A DNA stretch of 45,000 nucleotides, taken from Paulinella micropora (taxonomy: Eukaryota; Cercozoa; Imbricatea; Euglyphida; Paulinellidae). The position numbers and the translations under genes are program-made. The first letter of the stretch is position 1. Every line of letters starts with the position of its first letter. The notes beneath the pieces are model-generated. The model had not been told where the DNA came from, searched no databases, and saw nothing but the letters and a program-made list of their open reading frames with translations. Location of the stretch: positions 1 through 45,000 of the forward strand of contig WBZZ01002453.1 of assembly GCA_019918135.1 (NCBI GenBank), given 5' to 3'. Positions 9,607 through 17,357 of this stretch are shown here, one piece after another.

Positions 9607-9703
9607 AGTGATGATCATTGAAAATGCAGTGCTCAATACTTAATAAATAGTGATGATCACTCACCAATTAGTGATAGTCACTTAAAGTGTAGTGATGGTC
9701 ACT
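9607..9703. repeat. Array of five 13-bp palindromes at exact 21-bp period
   Basis: Copies start at 9607, 9628, 9649, 9670 and 9691. The 9649 copy AGTGATGATCACT is a perfect palindrome around its central G. The 9607, 9670 and 9691 copies differ by one or two bases, and 9628 is degenerate (9 of 13). The exact 21-bp step, two helical turns, puts all sites on one face of the DNA. It lies in AT-rich DNA between divergent reading regions and has an embedded AATAAA near 9642. This looks like an iteron or operator array. Confidence 0.8.
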
Positions 9704-9776
9704 TAGACACGTTAATAACAGTATGTCCGAGAGCATAACCATCCTTGCTAGCCAGCAATTATACATACTATTATTA

Positions 9777-10079
9777 TTAACAGTGTACCTCGTCGAATAT
9801 GCCAGTTGTTTTCTGCCTTTGCACGAAGCACACTTGCAGGCCTCGACGCCACGAATGCGCCGCATCCTTCGCCGAGGCTAGAAAGATAGATAGATAGATA
9901 GCTGAAATATCGACTAATGTCAGAAAAAGGGAGCTTCTGATTTCGTCAACCAGGAAGTCTGTGGGTAAAGTATTAACCCGATGCCCAGCTAAATTAAAGC
10001 CGTGATGTTTGCACGGAAGGGACTGATACAGGCAATACCAAAGCTCCCTAGTACCAGGCGGGGCCAGGGCTCGTTCCAT
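9777..10079 (-). CDS. Small hypothetical protein
   Basis: From an ATG at 10079 the frame gives 100 residues with one hydrophobic segment (LFLTLVDISAIYLSIFL) and scattered cysteines. The frame stays open upstream to a (CA)n run without another ATG. A (GATA)n microsatellite at about 9884-9902 lies inside it and encodes part of the hydrophobic segment, which weakens the call. No family recognised. Confidence 0.25.
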   Translation of the reverse strand: MERALAPPGTRELWYCLYQSLPCKHHGFNLAGHRVNTLPTDFLVDEIRSSLFLTLVDISAIYLSIFLASAKDAAHSWRRGLQVCFVQRQKTTGIFDEVHC

Positions 10080-10589
10080 AAAGCGCCCCTTGCAGAACGA
10101 GCTCCCACCTCCATTACAGAGGGCCCAGTAAGCAGATAAGGCACTAGCTGGATCGTGAAGAAGAGAGTTGTTAGGAAGAAGGTACAAACACACCGACACG
10201 AGATTTTTACACACACACACAAAAAGAAAAAAGCCAGACGACGTGCGCTACACAAAAAAAATAAAGAAGGCAGAATGTGCGCTGGCACGGGACTGCGCGC
10301 GGGGGGGGGGGGGGGGAAGGGGGGGGGGACAGTCAATTGTGTTCCCACCAAAGGAAAGGCTTTATTCCCTCCCTTCGAAGGCGAGGGGGTGGGGCAGGGG
10401 GGGGGGACAGTCGACAACCCCTCCCCCCCCCCCTCCTTTATCTCTCTCCTCCCCCCCCCCCCCGCTTCCCTTCCCCCCCCCTTTTTTGCTTTCTTTCTCT
10501 TTTCCTTTTTCTTGCCCTTTTTTTCCTCTCCTTAAAAGAAGGCTCCTTAAAAAAAAAGCAACCAGGCCCCAAGCTCGCTGAGAGCGGCC
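10080..10589. other. Noncoding region dominated by G and C homopolymers
   Basis: No gene supported. It has (AC)n at about 10209-10221, G runs at 10299-10313, 10319-10330 and 10397-10406, C runs at 10424-10436, 10452-10464 and 10474-10483, then a T-rich pyrimidine stretch to 10540. Open frames in all phases here are proline/glycine repeats. Confidence 0.55.
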
Positions 10590-10886
10590 ATGGCTGCTGC
10601 TGCCCTTGCCCTCTCGTCTAGGATTGGCCGTTTGCAAACAGAACTCCAGCTCCTCCTGATGCGGGCGTCGGCCCGCGTCGTGCGAGATCGCTTCGAGCGC
10701 AATTTCACTCTCATGTCCGGCGGCCGGCTGCACATTTTGCCATCCGAGCGCGCTAGGCTCAACACCTTGCTGCGCGACCTCGCTTGTATCGCTTGCCCCG
10801 GGCCCCCTCTCGTCGAGGTCTTACAGGAGGGGGAGGTACCGAGACACTTGCTCCACGAGCAGGTGGGGTTGTGCAGCTGGTGCTGA
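10590..10886 (+). CDS. Small hypothetical protein
   Basis: A 98-residue frame with a good initiation context (GCCATGG). The first 75 residues look protein-like, with alternating leucines and arginines suggesting helices. The last 12 residues and the stop codon lie inside the direct-repeat array that begins at 10851, so the natural C-terminus may have been replaced when the repeats arose. No family recognised. Confidence 0.4.
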   Translation: MAAAALALSSRIGRLQTELQLLLMRASARVVRDRFERNFTLMSGGRLHILPSERARLNTLLRDLACIACPGPPLVEVLQEGEVPRHLLHEQVGLCSWC

Positions 10887-11207
10887 GACAGAATCCAGAG
10901 TTTCTGTTTTTCGGTACGGGGGGGGGGGGGGGAAACAGGTACCGACCACAAAACCAGGCAAATTTTCGCGGGAGCGAAAAAGGGTGGGGGGAGGTAGTAC
11001 TACCGACACTTTCGCTCCACGAGCAGGTGGGGATGGTGCAGCTGGTGCTGAGACAGAATCCAGAGTTTCTGTTTTTCCGTACGGGAGGTGGGGGAAAGAG
11101 GTACCGACCACAAAACCAGGCAAATTTTCGCGGGAGCGGGAAAGGGGGGTGAGGAGGTACCGAGACACCTGCTCCACGAGCAGGTGGGGGTGGTGCAGCT
11201 GGTGCTA
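10851..11207. repeat. Direct repeats of about 160 bp, two and a part units
   Basis: The block beginning CTCCACGAGCAGGTGG recurs at 10851, 11015 and 11172 (spacing 164 and 157 bases). Each full unit carries a GTGCAGCTGGTGCTGAGACA segment, a G-rich run, GGTACCGACC and CAGGCAAATTTTCGCGGGAG. In the first unit TTTTCGC-GGGA-GCGAAAA (about 10964-10981) is a perfect small hairpin. An inverted copy lies at 11781-11978. Confidence 0.8.
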
Positions 11208-11401
11208 GTGCTACAAAGATGATTTTTTTGGATGTCCTTGAGGCATCGGATTTAAGTTTGTTAGCCAGTTCAATCAAATGCAGGGCGCGCTTTTCTGCCT
11301 TTCCCTTCCTCGCCCGCAGGAAGAACGCTTTTTTTCCAATAATATTTCCCTGCGCCCCTTCTTGTCTTCTTCTTTCTCTCTCCCTTTCTTAATTAAATCT
11401 G

Positions 11402-11533
11402 TTAGAAAAAGTGTCTCAGGCGTCTCCAGGCCTCCTGGAGACATTCCAAATAGCTTTGGGCTCTACCAAGCTTCTCTTTAAACTGCTTTACGCAGCAAAT
11501 ACTGTTATTCAGCCTAGCCACTGAGAAATCCAT
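11402..11533 (-). CDS. Short open frame, possible exon
   Basis: A 43-residue frame from an ATG at 11533, rich in charged helical residues (FKEKLGRAQSYLECLQEAW). An acceptor-like CTAGTAATATCAG ends just before the ATG on this strand. It lies between the arms of the inverted repeat. It could be the last exon of a spliced gene or chance; no family recognised. Confidence 0.2.
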   Translation of the reverse strand: MDFSVARLNNSICCVKQFKEKLGRAQSYLECLQEAWRRLRHFF

Positions 11534-11780
11534 CTCTGATATTACTAGGAAAGGTTCTTCGGCGATGCGGGCCTCCTGTCGCTGCAACTAGGAAGAGTAA
11601 AGAACCTAGAGACGTCTGAGACACCTTTTGAAAGAATTTTGATTCCAAAAAGAAAGAAAGAAAAGGAGGAGCGCGTGGAGGAAAGGAGCAATCGCTTTGG
11701 CATACCTGTTGCATTGAAAGCAAAACATGCGAGCTATGGGTGCAAAGGCGCCTGGTTTCTCGGTCGGTCCCCCCCCCATT

Positions 11781-11978
11781 CCCGCTCCCGCGAAAATTTG
11801 CCTGGTTTTGCGGAAAAGGGGGGGACCCCCCGCCCCCCTGCCGAAAAACAGAAACTCTGGATTCTGTCTCAGCACCAGCTGCACCACCCCCACCCGCTCG
11901 CCGAGCGAAAGTGTCGGTACCTCCCCCCCCCCCCTTTCCCGCTCCCGCGAAAATTTGCCTGGTTTTGCGGTCGGTACG
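11781..11978. repeat. Inverted copy of the 10.9-11.2 kb repeats
   Basis: CGCGAAAATTTGCCTGGTTT occurs at about 11790 and again at about 11946, and GAAACTCTGGATTCTGTCTC with the CAGCACCAGCTGCACCACC segment lies between. These are the reverse complement of the direct-repeat unit, so about 200 bases here pair with about 10.93-11.15 kb across a spacer of roughly 600 bases. Confidence 0.8.
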
Positions 11979-12104
11979 AAGTTTTGGGCGCGCCACCGCC
12001 TTCAAGTCAGCGTCCTCTGCCTCTCGGCCGTGACACTGTCATTCTTGAGTTCACGCAAACCCAAGAAGTAGAACAGCTGGAACAGACCCCTTGCCTTTTT
12101 TGCT

Positions 12105-12152
12105 CTTAGTTCCAAATACGATGTTTTCACGTGAAACCTTGCGAGAACTAAG
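12105..12152. promoter_or_regulatory. Nested palindromes upstream of the helicase gene
   Basis: CTTAGTTC (12105-12112) and GAACTAAG (12145-12152) are an exact inverted repeat enclosing the perfect palindrome TTTCACGTGAAA (12125-12136), which contains a CACGTG E-box. The right arm runs into CTAAC, followed about 25 bases on by GTTTGTTTAG, a branch-point plus acceptor-like arrangement just before the ATG at 12200. It could be a promoter operator, a 5'-UTR intron end, or both. Confidence 0.5.
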
Positions 12153-12199
12153 CTAACGCGTTTGGTGGCTGTGTGTTTGTTTAGGAGAGATTACGCATC

Positions 12200-15073
12200 A
12201 TGCCTAAGCAAAAGCGTACAACGAAGAAAGGCGATGACGAAGAAGAAGGGCCGAAAGCATTGTTTAGATTGGGCCAGCGCGTGGAGAAGATCAACGTGAA
12301 AAGGATCTCCATGCTCAAGGCGGTGGTGGGCGAAGAAGAGAGGAAAGTGAACGAGCTGTTGAAGTCATGCACGGAGAACCTGATAGAGGTTGAGTATATG
12401 CCTGGCAAACATTTCAGCGAGGGGAGAGCGTGGGGTCGGGGCTCGGTCGGCGGCCTGCCCGGCTGGATGTTGCGAGTTATCTCGGGCAGGAATTACGAAA
12501 GTCTTGACATTTGTAACGCAGCAGCTAGCATTCTCGTGCAGTTGGCAGACCGAGAGAAGGCGGCCGCCCCCCCCCCCCTGTTCCGCAGGTTCGTGAACGG
12601 CGAGAGGGAAAGCCTGCAGAAACGCTTGCTGGAGCAGGTGGGCAGGGAGGATAGCCCGAAGAGTAGAAAGTGGGCCAAAAAACAGTTCAATTCGGTGATA
12701 AACCAGAAGGACGTGAAAGCCGACTACGCAATCGACTGCCCCCTCATGAGGGACTGGGGGCAAGCCTGCAAGAACCTCGCGGAGCGGTTCAGGGGCCTCG
12801 CCGCGTTCCGAGATTTGTGGGCTCTGTTGGAATCGCTGGACGACAAGCACAACAAGCTTGCTACCTTTGTCTCGTACATCTACCAGAGAGAGGAGCTCAA
12901 GATCATGATGGAAGTCATGAACTACCTGCGGTCCCAGAAGCTGATCGTCGGCGTTTACAAGTTTGACGAATTACTGGTGGAGTCCGAGGTGCACCAGGGC
13001 GGCGCCCAGGTTTTGACGCCCGCCAGGCTGGCGGACGTGCGCGCGCACGTCTCTAGAGCGCTGGGGCTCGACGTCGAGTTCCATGCCGACAGCTGCTTGC
13101 CCACGGCCGAAGACCTGAAGAAATTCTACGGGCCCCTGAACCTGGGCAAATTACCAAGTCATACGGAGTGTTGTCGCGAGCTGCTGGTGCAGCATGGCTC
13201 CGCAAACAAGCTCTTGCGCTATGAGGGCTTTGTCCTGCGGCCGCACGCTACGGTGCCCGGGGTTTATGAATCGTGGCTGGATTTCAAGGCTTACGCGGCA
13301 GAGGTACTGAGCTCAAGTGTCTACTATACTGACAGTGTGAGCTCGGGCTTCAACACGCTCGACAAGTATCTAGCTCACGTAGCCCACCCCTTCTTTCCTC
13401 TCATGAGCCCTGCCTCCATGCACAGCGATTGGGTCAGTTTCAGAAACTGTTCCTTCAACATCAAGACGCTGGAGTACAGGACCTGGGAAGACTTCAAGGC
13501 AAAAGGTGAGCAGCCCCCGTTCACCGACCACTTCTACGACGCGGAGATAGATTTCGCCAAGCTCGCGGAGGAGGATCAGCACGGCGATGAGTGGCTGACC
13601 CCTCTTTGGGCCGACACGCTCAAGCTGCAACTCAGCCCAGACATGGTCTTTATTTTAGAGGTGCTGGTGGGCCGGCTGATGTACCCAGTGGGGACATACG
13701 ACGGGTGGCAGGTGATGCCGTTCCTTCTTGGCGATGGCGGCAGCGGCAAGGGCACCGTGCTGGAAATCATAAAAAGGCTGAAAGCGCCGGGCAAGGTCGG
13801 GGTGATGAACAAATGCACAGAGGAGAAGTTCGGTCTGGAAAGCCTGTATCAAAAGGAGCTTGTTATGTGCCTGGACTTGCCACGAGACTTTGCCAGCGTG
13901 ATGGACCAGGCTACGATGCAGAGCATGATTTCGGGACAAGACGTGGCCGTCCCTCGCAAGCACAAGACTGCAGTGACAAATCTGACCTGGTCGCCCCCTG
14001 TCGTTGTAGCCGGCAACATTATCCTCAACTACAACGATGAACAAGGGCAGTGGAAGCGGCGGCTTGCGTTATTTCTTTGGGCCAACACACCCGCCAAAGT
14101 TCGCTCCGACCTGAAGAGGCTCATCGCCCAGAACGAACTTCCTTACATTCTGCTGCGCTGCATCACACGATACCGCAGGATTGTGGACGAGAAGCAGGGT
14201 GCAGATTTCTGGCAGGAGATAGCGCCGCCCGCTCTGAAACACAACCAGAGATATACCGAGAGCCGCATGAACGTGCTGGCGCGCTTCCTGCACGAGGGTT
14301 CCCGAGAACACGGGGTGATCCCAGACAAAGGACGCCTGACGGAATGGTCAACATTTGTTTCGGTGTATGCGAATTACTTGAAAGAGCTGAAACAGTCCTA
14401 TAACCAGGCTTTGGATGATGTCCCCCTCGCGGCCTTGCACGGTAATGGCTATAAGGTGTTTCCTCCGCGCAGGGGTTCGGGCGCCGGCAGTGGCTCTAAC
14501 AAGAAAGACCAGCGCGTCAATTTCTGCGCCTACTGTCCGCGCAGCCAGGGCGAGCTAGGGCACCAGTGCGCACCCGCGGGGATCTGCAGAGAAGGTCTGT
14601 GTGGGTACGTGAATTGCAAGGACGAGCAACACAAGGGCGCGGGCCGGCTCAAGGCTTACGGGATAGTGAACATGCGCATTGTGCCCCGCGCGGAATTCGA
14701 CCGGTGGCTTAGCAGTACAGAAGAATCCAGCTCGGAATCGAGGCTTGGCGAGAGCTCCAGCGAGAGCCCGCGCGAGGACTTGAGCGTCAGGGATTGGCAA
14801 GAAAGGCTAGTGGCCTTGGCTGAGGAGCAAGCAGACAGCGAAAAGATCAGGCACGCGACCGAGGAGATGTTGAGGGCGGAGCGCCGGGCGGAGCGCAGGC
14901 GCGTGTGCAAGATCGCCGGCATCAAGAACTGGAACGCCTTGAAAAAAAAGTACAAAGAGATTCAAAAGAGAAAGGGCCAAGACCAGCAAGCGCGGGAGTC
15001 GTCTGCCAAGAAACCTCGGCCGTCGGCTAAAGAGGAAGTTGCGGAAAAATACCCTTTGGTTACAAATCAGTAA
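12200..15073 (+). CDS. D5-like superfamily 3 primase-helicase (intact copy)
   Basis: A 957-residue protein. Residues about 405-435 (SDWVSFRNC...IKTLEY) resemble the D5_N region that precedes the helicase in poxvirus-D5-like proteins. The SF3 ATPase follows: Walker A GDGGSGKGT at 511-519, a Walker B-like VMCLDLP at about 555-561, a polar motif C with N606, and an arginine-finger-like W-K-R-R near 618-621. Residues 776-806 are a Cys/His zinc cluster (C-x2-C ... C-x4-C). The C-terminus is basic and charged, typical of a nuclear protein. The first 280 residues match nothing I know and could hold the primase part. The Walker A reads GKGT instead of the usual GKS/T. A C12 run at 12567-12578 lies inside the frame and encodes prolines. 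Inferred role: hexameric helicase at the replication fork. A second, decayed copy lies at 5564-7892. Confidence 0.85.
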   Translation: MPKQKRTTKKGDDEEEGPKALFRLGQRVEKINVKRISMLKAVVGEEERKVNELLKSCTENLIEVEYMPGKHFSEGRAWGRGSVGGLPGWMLRVISGRNYESLDICNAAASILVQLADREKAAAPPPLFRRFVNGERESLQKRLLEQVGREDSPKSRKWAKKQFNSVINQKDVKADYAIDCPLMRDWGQACKNLAERFRGLAAFRDLWALLESLDDKHNKLATFVSYIYQREELKIMMEVMNYLRSQKLIVGVYKFDELLVESEVHQGGAQVLTPARLADVRAHVSRALGLDVEFHADSCLPTAEDLKKFYGPLNLGKLPSHTECCRELLVQHGSANKLLRYEGFVLRPHATVPGVYESWLDFKAYAAEVLSSSVYYTDSVSSGFNTLDKYLAHVAHPFFPLMSPASMHSDWVSFRNCSFNIKTLEYRTWEDFKAKGEQPPFTDHFYDAEIDFAKLAEEDQHGDEWLTPLWADTLKLQLSPDMVFILEVLVGRLMYPVGTYDGWQVMPFLLGDGGSGKGTVLEIIKRLKAPGKVGVMNKCTEEKFGLESLYQKELVMCLDLPRDFASVMDQATMQSMISGQDVAVPRKHKTAVTNLTWSPPVVVAGNIILNYNDEQGQWKRRLALFLWANTPAKVRSDLKRLIAQNELPYILLRCITRYRRIVDEKQGADFWQEIAPPALKHNQRYTESRMNVLARFLHEGSREHGVIPDKGRLTEWSTFVSVYANYLKELKQSYNQALDDVPLAALHGNGYKVFPPRRGSGAGSGSNKKDQRVNFCAYCPRSQGELGHQCAPAGICREGLCGYVNCKDEQHKGAGRLKAYGIVNMRIVPRAEFDRWLSSTEESSSESRLGESSSESPREDLSVRDWQERLVALAEEQADSEKIRHATEEMLRAERRAERRRVCKIAGIKNWNALKKKYKEIQKRKGQDQQARESSAKKPRPSAKEEVAEKYPLVTNQ

Positions 15074-16058
15074 GAACCAGAACAGCCCAGCCTTGCAAAG
15101 AGGTAAGCCTAGTGTATGCATGCTCATTTGTAGCCAAAGGCCTGTTACTGCCTTTTTTGGCCTCAATAGCCCTTTAGAAACCCAGCGTGTGTGTGTGTGT
15201 GTGTGCAGGCGCACGCCTGATTTTTGGGGAGGGGGGCGCGAGGAAGTGGCAGTGCAGCGCACTTCCCACGACGTGGTTCTGCCCCCCAAAATAGGATGCA
15301 GTGGGCAGTGCGGTTGCTAAAGAAAGGAGTAGCACGTCAAGAACTTGTTTAGCTTCATTAAAACAGTCTTTGCTTTTGTGAAAAAATACGTGCCAGCGCC
15401 GCCGGGAGCGCAAACAAGCTGCTTCGACACGAAGGGGCCTTGGCCGCTCACAAATACTAGAAGCAAGGCGTGGTCCGGAGGAGGACAGGGAGGGAACAGT
15501 CGGCGGCTAGGTTGTGAAAAAAAAATCTTTGGCCAAGGACATTTCGGCAATTGAAATGTCCAAGAAGATTTTTTGGGAAACACCGGCGGGCGGGGGCAAA
15601 AATTCTTTTGAAATTTTTGTCACCCGCCTTTCCCCCCCCAAAAAAAAATTCTTACGCTCCATTTGCCTGACATTTTCGCTCCCCCCCCCCCCCAAAACTT
15701 GCGTACCGCGCTCTCGGCCCTTTCCAGTCCCTTTCCCCCCCTCCCTGGAAGTCGTAAGACTCTTTTGTCGCTCAGCCCCCGCTGGCTGCGCGGGCAGGGG
15801 AAGGGAAGGGGTGACAATCGGCAAGGGAAGGGAAAAATCTATCCCCCCGGCCCCCCCCTTCAAGTTGCGGGGGGGACAGTCGCAGCAGCAGAATTCTTGA
15901 CGATTGTCCCCGCGGCCCCCCCCCTCGCCTCCTTTAGAGGAAGAGGAGGCCCTCCAAAACGACATTTTCCATCGTGCCGCCGAACGTCGCGCGGCAGAGA
16001 CACAGTCGTTCACTCTCAGTCCAGAGGGCCAGGAGACCCCCAAAAAAGGTGTGTGTGG
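15074..16058. other. 3' flank of helicase, fold-back element, C tracts
   Basis: Positions 15065-15225 mirror the flank of the decayed copy, with donor-like GTAAGA (15070) and GAGGTAAG (about 15099), a (GT)10 run and CAG before GCGCACGCC. Positions 15513-15660 hold a fold-back element (separate entry). C runs at about 15679-15691 and 15840-15930 follow. Open frames over this stretch are low-complexity and not supported as genes. Confidence 0.5.
15513..15660. repeat. Solo fold-back element related to the 34.9-36.2 kb array
   Basis: GGACATTTC and GAAATGTCC flank a 7-base loop at about 15538-15562, a near-perfect hairpin. It is followed by TTTTTTGGGAAA, a GGCGGGCGGGG core and AAAAATTC runs, the same order of blocks as each unit of the large palindrome array. 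Confidence 0.6.
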
Positions 16059-16823
16059 ATGATGCAAACAAAGCTGCAGACGGCCTCGCAGCTTGGGATG
16101 GCCGAGGATGCAACAGAGCGGGCCCCGCTGGCGTCGTGGCCGACTGTCGGCGCCGAACGGCTCGTCACGGAGCAGGAAGCGCTCGCGCTGAACACACGGT
16201 ACTGCCCGCAGTGCAACCAGGCGCTAGTTGTTGGGCGCGGGCAGACCAGTACCGTTTGTGCGGCGGAGCGGGAACGCCACCAAGCACGGTTGGCTCAGGA
16301 AGAGGAAGGCATCCGAAGCGCGTTGGCCGAAGAAGAGGCGCAGAAGGTCGAACTAGTACTGGCGCAGGACTGTGCAGAGCCGGCGGCCTGTGAGGTCCGG
16401 GAAACAATCGACGACTGGTGGGGCAAGGCGGCAACCAGGCAAGTGCAGTGTGCGGCGTGTACGGGCGCCAGCATCGTGGGCCGGGACGACATGGGGCTTT
16501 GTCGGCAATGCCGCAGGCGCCGGCTTTATCTGTGCCCCAAGCCAGCCTGCGTAGCCCAGGCCTGCTTTGACTGCGGGTTCAGCACACGACCACACGTGTG
16601 CCTCTCGCGATGCCAGAACGGCTGCGTCGCCAGACAAGACGAAGGGGACGTGCCGCGCCAAGAAAAACCAAGGAAGGCGGCCACTGTGGCTCAACGCCGC
16701 AGTGGCAAAAAACCTGCCCAAAAAAAGGCGGCACTGCCCGTACAACACCCGCACTGGAAAAAAAACCTGCAGCCCCAGCTGACTAAATTTCTGGGACAGC
16801 CGCGGCAGCAAGAGGAGGCCTAG
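16059..16823 (+). CDS. Multi-zinc-cluster protein with C-terminal PIP-like motif
   Basis: A 254-residue protein from tandem ATGs at 16059 and 16062. It has a CPQC pair at about residue 48 and a second set of closely spaced C-x2-C pairs at about 130-190 (CAAC, CRQC, CPKPAC, CFDC, then H-x-C and C-x3-C), so at least two or three zinc sites. Between them is a Glu/Ala-rich, probably coiled segment. The tail is Lys/Arg/Pro-rich and ends with QPQLTKFL, close to the PCNA-binding PIP pattern Q-x2-[LIM]-x2-[FY]-[FY], with Leu in the last position. It lies just after the helicase on the same strand. A DNA- or chromatin-bound role is plausible; no named family recognised. Confidence 0.65.
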   Translation: MMQTKLQTASQLGMAEDATERAPLASWPTVGAERLVTEQEALALNTRYCPQCNQALVVGRGQTSTVCAAERERHQARLAQEEEGIRSALAEEEAQKVELVLAQDCAEPAACEVRETIDDWWGKAATRQVQCAACTGASIVGRDDMGLCRQCRRRRLYLCPKPACVAQACFDCGFSTRPHVCLSRCQNGCVARQDEGDVPRQEKPRKAATVAQRRSGKKPAQKKAALPVQHPHWKKNLQPQLTKFLGQPRQQEEA

Positions 16824-17050
16824 TGTGCCAGTGAGAAAAAACGGTGACCATAGCTCAAGGAACGGGAGGGGGGGTGGCCATGTCTTTTTTTAGTGAATGT
16901 CTTTTCGGGAACACTGCAGCTAGGGTTGACAATTGCACTAGCGGAAGTTTCACCGGAAAATTGCGGCATTTCCAACGTTTGTCTTGAAATTCACCGACGG
17001 GACAGAAGAAACCGTGTCAGGCGTGACGGGCCCGTCGCTCTCCAAGAGTT
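16824..17050. other. Noncoding spacer with remnant of the dispersed fold-back repeat
   Basis: Positions about 16900-17010 carry blocks resembling the 34.9-36.2 kb array spacer (TTGTCTTGAAATTCACCGAC here versus TTGTCGCGAAATTCACCGC there; also AATTGCGGCA). No gene supported. AATAAA on the plus strand at about 17083 could end a transcript of the zinc protein. Confidence 0.4.
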
Positions 17051-17248
17051 TCAACACCCACACAACAAGATTCTTCGATTTAATAAAAGCTTTTTTTTTC
17101 CCGAGCCCGGACTTTGAAGATCGCGTATTGAAATGAGTTCAAAGATGAGATCTTCAATCTGTTGCAGCGTTACGACGCTCAAATGTTTGAGCTGCAACAG
17201 GGTAAAGAGCACAAAGTACCGTGCCAACAGACCTCCCCTAGCTGCCAT
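17051..17248 (-). CDS. Small hypothetical protein, leucine-rich helix
   Basis: A 65-residue frame with ATG at 17248 and a regular leucine/isoleucine spacing (LLQLKHLSVVTLQQIEDLI) suggesting an amphipathic or coiled helix. TATATAT at 17256-17262 lies only 8 bases upstream, too close to serve as the TATA box for this ATG, so a downstream start or coincidence is possible. No family recognised. Confidence 0.3.
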   Translation of the reverse strand: MAARGGLLARYFVLFTLLQLKHLSVVTLQQIEDLIFELISIRDLQSPGSGKKKLLLNRRILLCGC

Positions 17249-17357
17249 CGCCGGCTATATATCATGACATACACAAATCTATTTCCTTTTAATAAATTTG
17301 AGAAAGAAGAAAAAAAGTAGATTTTCCGTCCAAGCGCAAACGGACCAGCAGGGAATG

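Noticed and set aside
9607..9703. CRISPR-like array
   Set aside because: Repeats are 13-bp palindromes with 8-base linkers, too short for CRISPR, and the context is eukaryotic.
10155..10581. Overlapping open frames of 110-137 codons in several phases
   Set aside because: All are made of Gly, Pro or Ser strings from G and C homopolymers; no protein-like composition and no usable ATG context.
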